Source: Botryococcus braunii | Lineage: Eukaryota > Chlorophyta > Trebouxiophyceae | DNA length: 42,500 bases | NCBI GenBank assembly: GCA_002005505.1 | Contig: KV908379.1 | Location: forward strand, 406,916-449,415 | Direction of reading: 5' to 3' | In this document: piece after piece, positions 11,101 to 18,934 of the stretch | How positions within the stretch are numbered: position 1 is the first letter of the stretch | Layout: each line of letters starts with the position of its first letter | Notes under the pieces: model-generated | Databases searched by the model: none | The model's input: only the letters and a program-made list of their open reading frames with translations | Told to the model about the DNA's origin: nothing | Made by a program: the position numbers and the translations under genes

Positions 11101-12069
11101 CCAGAATATTGGGGTGACTCTCTCTTAACTGCAAACTATGTTAGGAATTTGTCTGCAGTTTCAAATCATGATAAGACCCCATTTGAGATGTGGTTTGGCA
11201 CTGTTCCTGATGTCAGTCACTTACGTGTTTTTGGGAGCAAGTGTCATGTCATGATTGAAAAGTCCAAAAGGGATGGTAAATTTAGCCCTGTCAGTAAGGA
11301 GGGTATTTTCTTGGGCTATGATGGGCACAGCAAGAATTATCGTGTCCTCATGGATTCCAAAGTCACAGTGTGTGCAAGACAATTTGTCAAGTTTGAGGAG
11401 GCCTTGTCTGATGATGATGAAATGCCTGATCTCCTTGATGTGGTGAATGATGAAGAGGATTCTCCTGAAGATTCTGAAACTGCAATCATTGGGGAAGATG
11501 TGCATGAAACTTCTGAAGACTTGTCTCCTGTTTCTTTAGACCCTCTAGGCACTGATCCAAGTGTCATAAGGTTTGATCAGCTAAACCTTGAAAGGGCTAA
11601 GTTTATAAGTCAAGAAAACACTAACCTTGGGGAAAATCAGGACATTGCAGGCCCTGAATCCCATGGCTCGGACCCGCGTCCCGTTCAGGATGTTCCACAA
11701 GTGGTCCTCCAACAAGGTATAGTTAATGAGGCTCCTGATGTCCAACTTGAGCCTGTTGAGTTTGATTTTCTAGGTGCTGGGGTCTCACACTCACCTGCTG
11801 GTCTCTTTGGGGGTAGATATCCTGACAGAGTTAGGAACACAGTACTCCAAAATGAAACAAATTCAGTTGAAATTTTCAGTGGATATGTGCAAGTGCAAAA
11901 GGACACACTGATAATTGAGCCAGCAAAGTATATAGATGCAATAAATTCACCTGAGAGTGACAAGTGGGTCAGTGCAATGCAAGATGAGATGAATTCATTA
12001 AAAGCACTAGGCACTTGGTCATATGTTGTGGTTGATGATAAAACCAAGAAGAAGGCTCTTCCAGTTTAG
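8101..12069 (+). CDS. Copia polyprotein, Gag-protease-integrase part (1322 aa), ends at internal TAG
   Basis: Residues 1-370 are a Ser/Pro/Gly-rich N-terminal extension with a collagen-like PGGPGGPGG run at about 305-340. The retrotransposon Gag core begins near 377 (LVKLNDTNWLTW). A CCHC zinc knuckle, CQYCRNPGHIKATC, spans residues 624-637. The aspartic protease motif IDSGSTDH has its catalytic Asp at 669. A pre-integrase zinc-binding-like segment (LWHQRLGHLS) is near 810. The integrase triad is D883 (HMDLMGP), D946 (RTDNGTEF) and E980 (NGKIERLNRT). The frame then runs through an acidic linker to ALPV and stops at TAG 12067-12069, inside what is normally the start of the reverse transcriptase domain. 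The same frame continues directly after the stop. This is either a nonsense mutation or a readthrough site. The ATG at 8101 is the first after the leader. Confidence 0.93.
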   Translation: MSGTYTVPPYANPEESYEVPIMIEDDPSTVYNNESFEQSYSRGYTSSAGAGANSSTEDSEAEGCHAGEVSDEYLYGDYDHSESLPADPAGQPLAVSAPAVSSGISPPSGMPSNLPLDPSSVRRAVRINPVPVSSAPRVLRRPSQSAVSGSRTLTSGPLQVPVSQYPAVTFQPASVPVITSGAMVPATSVASAQATVYLPLATGGMIPISLPASTLNQISNPTLVQPASVQVPSNFGVSTSASAIPAGGPPGGGYPYSSGSGPPGGGPPYSGGPPGGASSIWHPPPVSGNYPQYPVYPGSGGNVPGGFGGGGPGGPGGPGGPGGPGGPGGPGGGGWGGPPHSQGPPYSAGQGQFPNVGIPGLPNINPTTGPSFSSHQKLTPKIELVKLNDTNWLTWTKQVYAMLWEMNVNYCVHDDYQGAYDDFKAQTIITQACTEQYSVQITDLTSAYHMWNKLLQVFNARAAARLMSLHREQKLFAMKPGEKPSDYVLRCRKIANNLKSLGEQCSEVCQCSMIIEGLTEEYEVDRRLQLSVCNNYPNVHQLQHVLELTYMDLQAKKPYNPPNTSNPKPYRNQGGGGQPAGRQGGSGGAGPGAHQAEVPKNTNRENSGTGQPAYQQQGRPVLICQYCRNPGHIKATCPKLAAQERRAQTNCVQRDTVISQPSLPAWLIDSGSTDHISPSSDNMINYVKFDVPQRLIVANGKSEEIVGEGSMQVFLESGSSLFLHNVKHVPTSKKYLLSVGKAYLDGINVNIMGIECYLTDSNGYHLGNAEHAFPYQWLVDLALPDKHVSFHPETKLVEACNVQVLHRDADLWHQRLGHLSPAYMVRMMKGKMVKGMKLPSSDFSSSLGTRGVCSACLHGKQTVQPFKPTGTACTSKLEVVHMDLMGPVSPETYDDEKYALNVLDEFSEMSATILLKSKADASREAINLLTEWQTQHECKVKFIRTDNGTEFSGLEKFCRKNGAVHQKTAPYAHQQNGKIERLNRTLQEKARAMLTASSLPPEYWGDSLLTANYVRNLSAVSNHDKTPFEMWFGTVPDVSHLRVFGSKCHVMIEKSKRDGKFSPVSKEGIFLGYDGHSKNYRVLMDSKVTVCARQFVKFEEALSDDDEMPDLLDVVNDEEDSPEDSETAIIGEDVHETSEDLSPVSLDPLGTDPSVIRFDQLNLERAKFISQENTNLGENQDIAGPESHGSDPRPVQDVPQVVLQQGIVNEAPDVQLEPVEFDFLGAGVSHSPAGLFGGRYPDRVRNTVLQNETNSVEIFSGYVQVQKDTLIIEPAKYIDAINSPESDKWVSAMQDEMNSLKALGTWSYVVVDDKTKKKALPV

Positions 12070-13467
12070 TGGGTTTACAAAGTAAAACTTTCTGAAACTG
12101 GAGAGATTGAGAGGTTTAAGGCTAGGCTTGTGGCCAAAGGCTTTAAACAAATTTATGGTGTTGATTACACTGAAGTGTATGCACCAGTTTCCAAGCACTC
12201 AACTCTAAGATATGTGTTGTCTAAAGCAGTTGAGAGAAACATGCAGGTCCATCAAATGGATGTGAGCACTGCATTTTTGCATGGAGACCTTGAAGAGAAG
12301 GTCTTCATTCAGCAGCCAGAGGGGTTTCACATTGGTGGGCCTAACACTGTCTGCAGGTTGCATAAAGCCTTGTATGGGCTTAAACAGGCTCCTAGGGCCT
12401 GGTATGTCACTATCAGCAGTTTTCTAAAATCTGCTGGTTTTGTCATTTCTGATGCAGACCCATCTTTATTTATACTGCAGAGAGATAGTTCTGAGACTGT
12501 TTATCTACTTTTATATGTGGATGATATTCTCATTGTTTCTCAGGACCCCAAATGTATCTCTGAAGTGAAGTCTCTCCTTGCAAGTAAGTTTGCAGTGAAG
12601 GATTTAGGGGAGGCCCGACACTTTTTGGGCATGCAGATTACCTTTGAAAGGTATTTAGATGGTAGTCTAAAGTCAGTGAAGTTATCAAATGAGAAGCTAA
12701 TCACTGACATTTTGGACAGCTTTGGCATGACAGGCTGCAACCCCAAGGCTACACCCCTGGATAATTCATTCAAGTTGCAGAAGAATTCAGGGGATCCCTT
12801 GCCTAAAGACAACAGGTACAGGGAACTTGTGGGGGGCATTTTATATTTGGCCAACACAATTAGGCCTGATCTGTCATATGCTACTGGTGTCCTTGCACGT
12901 TTTGCAAATGCCCCTTCAAATACACATCTCAGTGCTGGCATGCATGTCCTAAAATATCTTGCTGGTACTAAGAATTTGGGGCTTGTGTGGGAGAAGAGTG
13001 ACAAAGGTTTTATTGCCTTTGTTGACTCAGACTATGCAGGGGATTTGGATGGTAGGAAGTCCACCTCTGGGTTTTGTTTCATGTCTGGGTCAGCTGCAGT
13101 TTCATGGGGTAGCAAGTTGCAACCAATAGTTGCTTTGTCTTCTGTCGAAGCTGAGTTTATCTCCTTGTGCGCTGGAGTTCAGGAGGCACTGTGGTTCACC
13201 AAGTTGATTACTGACTTTGGTGAAAATCCTGGTAGTATTGTGGTTTATACTGACAATACTGGGGCCCTTGCTAATGTGAAGGGGATTCCCATTTCATCCA
13301 GGACTAAACACATTGCTGTAAGGTACCACAGGGTCAGAGATGAGGTGGAGAATGGAGCAATTGAGCCAAAGTATGTGGCTACCAGTGAGAATATTGCTGA
13401 TTTCTTCACCAAGGTACTTTCAAAGGTCACTTTTGCCAAGCTTAGAGCAATGGCAGGTCTTAAATAA
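12070..13467 (+). CDS. Copia polyprotein, reverse transcriptase-RNase H part, in frame after TAG
   Basis: The first internal ATG is at 12130, but homology starts immediately after the stop (WVYKVKLSETGEIERFKARL), so translation would need readthrough or a reverted codon. Reverse transcriptase motifs are ARLVAKGF, MDVSTAFLHGDLEEKVF, LYGLKQAPRAWY and the catalytic YVDD at 12514-12525. RNase H motifs follow: DSDYAGDLDGRKSTSGF with the copia signature, LSSVEAEFISL, TDNTGALA and RTKHIAVRYHRVRD. It ends at TAA 13465-13467. No other frameshift or stop was seen, so the element is otherwise intact. Confidence 0.93.
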   Translation, partial: WVYKVKLSETGEIERFKARLVAKGFKQIYGVDYTEVYAPVSKHSTLRYVLSKAVERNMQVHQMDVSTAFLHGDLEEKVFIQQPEGFHIGGPNTVCRLHKALYGLKQAPRAWYVTISSFLKSAGFVISDADPSLFILQRDSSETVYLLLYVDDILIVSQDPKCISEVKSLLASKFAVKDLGEARHFLGMQITFERYLDGSLKSVKLSNEKLITDILDSFGMTGCNPKATPLDNSFKLQKNSGDPLPKDNRYRELVGGILYLANTIRPDLSYATGVLARFANAPSNTHLSAGMHVLKYLAGTKNLGLVWEKSDKGFIAFVDSDYAGDLDGRKSTSGFCFMSGSAAVSWGSKLQPIVALSSVEAEFISLCAGVQEALWFTKLITDFGENPGSIVVYTDNTGALANVKGIPISSRTKHIAVRYHRVRDEVENGAIEPKYVATSENIADFFTKVLSKVTFAKLRAMAGLK

Positions 13468-13511
13468 ATTTGTGACCTAGTTTTCAAACAATTTTAGAGA
13501 TGTTTCTCCCT

Positions 13512-13526
13512 ACACATGAGGGGAGG
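13512..13526 (+). other. Polypurine tract
   Basis: ACATGAGGGGAGG directly abuts the 3' LTR start (TGTTAG at 13527), the standard position of the plus-strand DNA primer. Confidence 0.8.
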
Positions 13527-14445
13527 TGTTAGAAAAATGGACACTAACATGTATACCTTAGGTATTTCTTCCACATGTTGGGTCATTTCATCTTAGCATG
13601 TTTGTGAGCCACATCAATTCATTTCAAGGGTTTATAATATTAAGAATGCTCATAAACATTAAAGTACAGTCATATCTCACTTGGGTGTGTTCGTACTGTA
13701 TGGTACTTTAAGGATAAAGGACACTCATAGTGGTTTATAGGGGCCATGGTACAAACTTCGGCTGTTTTTCCGGAGTTTTCTAGTAGGGTACACTCAGCCC
13801 GGATCTCATCGATCGTGAGACTTTAAGTCCTGCGGTCCTTGGTGTCTGATTCGAGGTTTATCTCGGTGGTGAGTTAAAGTTCCGAGTCTTTCAGATTCGC
13901 GAGATTAGCATCGAGTCGATGCCATCGACCGAGATTCGTACTATTCATCGACGACCATGTCGAGTCATGAGGTACATTGAAATTCCAGCGCATAGTACTG
14001 AGGCATGCAAACTTGATCGTGCCCGTACTCTTTTAAGATCTGGAGTTGCAAACCTGTCAGGAGGCTAATAAATGAATAGTCTTCTTAGTTAGTATAAATA
14101 GGAAGTGTCCAAAGGGATCAGTCAGTCTTGAGTATCCCTTATCAAGCTCCTGTCCCGTTTGCTTGGTCGTGTTTCGTCCACTTATACAAGCTTCACTTGG
14201 GCACAGTTCACTTACTCAGAAGAGTGTGAGTTACAGGTAATTGCAACATCATTAGATTAGTTGTTATTGTAAAAGTCTTGAGTATCCCTTATCAAGCTCC
14301 TGTCCCGTTTGCTTGGTCGTGTTTCGTCCACTTATACAAGCTTCACTTGGGCACAGTTCACTTACTCAGAAGAGTGTGAGTTACAGGGATTTTTACACCA
14401 ATTCCAATTCTACAAATTCTGTTTTGATGATGCCATTATGCTAAA
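13527..14445 (+). repeat. 3' LTR
   Basis: Matches the 5' LTR over its full length apart from a 14-bp insertion near 13915 and about three substitutions. It carries the same TATAAATA (14093-14100) and internal duplication (14124-14237, 14274-14387), including a TGTAA near 14268 that could act in polyadenylation. Confidence 0.92.
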
Positions 14446-14450
14446 CAGGG
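14446..14450. repeat. Target-site duplication CAGGG (right copy)
   Basis: Matches the CAGGG at 6838-6842; sequence resumes as AGCGTTCTGCGGG. Confidence 0.85.
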
Positions 14451-14637
14451 AGCGTTCTGCGGGGGAGCATCCGCGCCATTCTGCAAGGAACACTCGGGTC
14501 ACCGACTAAAAGTTGGGGTTGCGATAGGTAAAATTTACGACGATAGGAAAAAGCCCCAGAACAAGATCCTTCGTTTCCACTTCCCCCCTTCCCCTCCCTC
14601 CTCTATTTCATCATCGCCTACCACCCCCCTACACACA

Positions 14638-14906
<269 letters not shown>

Positions 14907-15233
14907 TGATACGTAATTTGCGGTTAGGATATGCTTCACTGTTATGTTTAAGAGTAAAAGTAAGATATATATTAGTCTCAGTCTGATGTTTAAACTACAT
15001 CACTCGCACTTTGCGCGCGCTTTTTCAGCGGCGGCTCCCTACGGATACCGGAACGCTCAAGGGTCACCTTCTGAGGGACCAAACTTGTCCTAGATCGCGA
15101 CCTACCCGATGATTATGCTATGCATTAGGTGATATGTCAATACAATTAGCAGGCGGTGCCTACAAATACGGCATTGATGGTGCAGCTTGGAACCATCTTC
15201 TTATATTTTATTTATAAAGTATTGTAAAGAATC

Positions 15234-16091
15234 ATGGGAGGCAACAGTGCAGTGCGCGTCGATACTTTCACGGAGGCCGGTGAGTCCATTACCTCGCACA
15301 AGCAAGCCGTGGATGTCTATCACCCCGTCTTGATCCCTCAATAAATCCCTCAATAAGAGGGTAAATGTGTAAAATCATTGAAACGCTTCTGTTTCTTACT
15401 CTTTGCGGCCCTTTCTGTTGAGGGCGCCTGCTATCCGGCGAAGTGATCTGGCGAGTTCTTAGACGGGCGCACTGCATATCGCAATTGTTCCTGCCTCAAA
15501 GGTCATATTTTATGCACTAGGAAAACTACATTGGCTCCGCAGGGCTCCTGCTTGCAACCAACCCTGGTCTGGCTTACCCTGGGCTGGCTAACGCCCCCCC
15601 CTTCTGGCTTACCCTGGTCTGGCTAACCGGCGCCCACCGGGGGGGGGAGTGTTATGTGATTCTGGAAGGGATAAATCCCGTGTTATAAGAATGTAATATG
15701 GAAGGATTCTCATGCTTTGAGCACATAAACTGACTGAAGGAACAACTGGGCGCAGAGGATGGTTTTAAAGGTATTAGCATTGTGGATGAAGATATCCCAA
15801 AGCCAGGAGCTGGTGAAGTGCTGACGAAGATAATCCTTGCACCAGTGAATCCCACAGACGTTCATACTGTTGGTGGCAAGCGGCCTATTGGACCTCATAA
15901 GGTCCCCTTCATAGCTGGTAATGAGGTATGTTTCGAAACACCATGCTCACATGGGAGGGCAAAAGCCATGTTCAGTTTGAAAGGCCCTTTTCTCACATAG
16001 TAACCTGAGTTCTTGTTATCTGACTGACAGATATTTAGCCTGTGTAATCACGTATGTTACTTTATTAAGCCTCAAGCGTTTGCGAGCGCAC

Positions 16092-16161
<70 letters not shown>

Positions 16162-16943
16162 GCGCGCGCGTGCCGCATGGTTGCGGGCCCGCCCACCTGC
16201 AGAGCAGACACATCTCCCGGTATTTCGCATTTTTGCGGTCTGTTTGCGATAGTAGGCCTGGACTCATCAGCTATGGGCATGCGGTACACAGGGGGTGGCA
16301 TTTGTGGAATCGAACGGGGAGGGGGCGTCAAAGTTCAAGCCTGGGCAGAGGGTGGTCGGCGTTGGATGGCCCATCCTGGAGGGCCGCGGTACGTACCAGC
16401 AGTATGTTGTAATCAAAGAAGGAAATTTGGTGAGTATCTTTTCACATTTCACTGTCTAGTTTCATCTTCGTTATCTTTTTGGTTTTCCTCGTCGCTCTCG
16501 AGTGCGCGTTGTCTCTCTACACGTGCACGCCCCAGTGTGTAAACCAGCAGAAGTTTACGGTAGCAGCGGGATGCTGCTCATCACTTGCAAACCTACGGGT
16601 GTGCTATTTCCCGCAACGGGCTTGAAGGGCTCAGGCTCTGACTTGCATGAGCCCACATGCTTACCCTAGAGTATACAGGCCTTGAGCTATGAGGGCCCCA
16701 ATGGTTGGAACGGACATAGGTCGTGGCCTGTCAGGTCTTCCATGCTTATCCTGAAGTACGCAGGCCGTGATCTGTAAGGCTTCACATGCGTGCCTGATTT
16801 ACCCATGTTTTTGTGGAGTAACTGGGGTGTTGGAGGTGGGGAAAGGGGGAGGGGGGCGAACGCAAGAGAGCGAGAGCGTGCGCGCGCTCGCATTGGGGGG
16901 GGAGAGAGAGAAGAGAGAGAGAGAGAGAGAGGAGAGAAGAGAG

Positions 16944-17035
<92 letters not shown>

Positions 17036-17038
17036 AGA

Positions 17039-17076
<38 letters not shown>

Positions 17077-17140
17077 CACACACACAGAGAGAGAGAGAGA
17101 AGAGAGAGAGAGAAGAGAGAGAGAGAGAAAACACACACAC

Positions 17141-17194
<54 letters not shown>

Positions 17195-17231
17195 GGAGAG
17201 GGAGAGGGAGAGGGAGAGGGAGAGGAGAGGG

Positions 17232-17324
<93 letters not shown>

Positions 17325-18509
17325 GGGGCGCGGGAGAGAGGGAGAGGAAGGGAGGGAGGGAGAGGGGGGAGGGGGAGAGAGAAAGGGGGTGGGAGAGAGA
17401 GAGGGAGAGGGAGGGAAGGGGATAAAAGGGGGGGGGGAGGGCGGGAGCCCCGGGGGGGGGGAGAGGGGGGCGGGGGGAGGGGGAAGGAGCGGGAGGGAGG
17501 GAGGGCGAGAGAGAGAGGGGGGGACGCTGAGAGAGGTGGAGGGGTGTGGGGTTGAGGGCGAAGGGGGGTGAGGGTGAGGAGATACAAGGGGAATATGTAG
17601 GGATGACATGAGATATGAAGACCTGAGATTGCCTGAGACGACATGAGATATGAGGCACGAACACGACCTGATCTATGCTGAGCGGACATAAGACACCACG
17701 TATCTTCTCACCACACATCTTTTTCATCTTTCGCTACATATCTCTCACCACTACTCTCTGCAGGAGTTCCTTTGGCGTGAGAGAGAGTGGGGGGGATGGG
17801 CAGGTGGCGGTTCCAGATGACATATCAGACGAGGACGCCTGCCAGTACCTCATCAACCCTTTCACATGCGTAGGACTGGTGGACTCGCTGCAGGTCCCCA
17901 AAGGTGAATACATGCTGCAGACTGCAGCAGGTACGATCCCTTGGGGATCCACTCCCGACTGAAAGCTGGGGTCTGGGGTCACATCCCTTCAACTCCTCTG
18001 TCCAAAAGAGGTGGAATTTTGCCACTTGGGGTGATCAATTTCTGTTGGATCGATCGGAATGGAACAATGATGGTTTGGTTTAGAGTTTTGGTGAACAAGT
18101 GTGACGATGGAGGTTGATTCGAGCAAACGGTGGTGGTTTTGAAGCTGCGTGTATTGGGGGCCTGCAGCTTCCGTCCTGGGCAAGATGATCGTTCGGTATG
18201 CCAAAAAGGCCGGCATCAAGACCATCAATGTGGTCCGGCGCGACGAGCACAAGGAGGTGCTTCAAAGCATCGGGTGCTTTTCATACGTTCCTATACCCCG
18301 TTTTTGCCCCAGACTCGCCTTCTCTCACAGCCTCTCACATCTAAGTGTCTGGTTTAATCTACCAAATTGGAGCTTCTGGTTTTGCTTCCATTGGCCTTCC
18401 CTCTTTTGCCTCCCTCCACTCCCTCCCTCGCTCTCAGTATATGCACCTGTAAGTGTGTTTGCACAGGTGGTCGTGCCTGGGGCGTGCGTGTTTGCGAGTG
18501 TGCACGCGC

Positions 18510-18582
<73 letters not shown>

Positions 18583-18836
18583 CCCCGTCCTTTTAAAACA
18601 CTGACAAGCGGAGGTATGTGGGGCAGGGCGGACGTCGTCATCAATTCTGAAAAAGAAGATGTTGTTGCCCGCGTGAAGGAAATTACAGGTGGGAATCGTG
18701 CCTCCTTCCACTCTGTGCCCGACTCCGTGTATTCTCATGAAATTTATGTCCTGCCAGCGCTAACCAGCACTCTTTCAGTTATATTTTGGTATGTTCCCTT
18801 TTTCTTTTTCTTCCTCTCGCGTGCGTGCGTGCGTGC

Positions 18837-18934
<98 letters not shown>

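Larger units (their letters stand above)
6843..14445 (+). mobile_element. Ty1/copia LTR retrotransposon, near-complete, 7.6 kb
   Basis: The element has a 905-bp 5' LTR, a primer-binding site, a 5' leader, a single long gag-pol frame broken by one TAG, a polypurine tract and a 919-bp 3' LTR, flanked by CAGGG duplications. The gene order protease, integrase, reverse transcriptase, RNase H defines Ty1/copia rather than gypsy. The LTRs differ by three substitutions and one 14-bp indel (by eye), so insertion is recent on an evolutionary scale. No envelope-like frame follows pol: only about 60 bp separate the pol stop from the 3' LTR. Confidence 0.95.

Noticed and set aside
12067..12069. TAG as a reassigned glutamine codon
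   Set aside because: The GYF gene ends at TAG and the PIG3-like gene and pol end at TAA, so TAR codons act as stops here.
15212..15219. TATAAA as TATA box of the reductase gene
   Set aside because: Only about 20 bp before the proposed ATG, so a start site 25-30 bp downstream would fall inside the coding sequence.
16687..17727. Ser-Leu and Arg-Glu repeat proteins on both strands
   Set aside because: Translations of the (AG)n tract inside a reductase intron.
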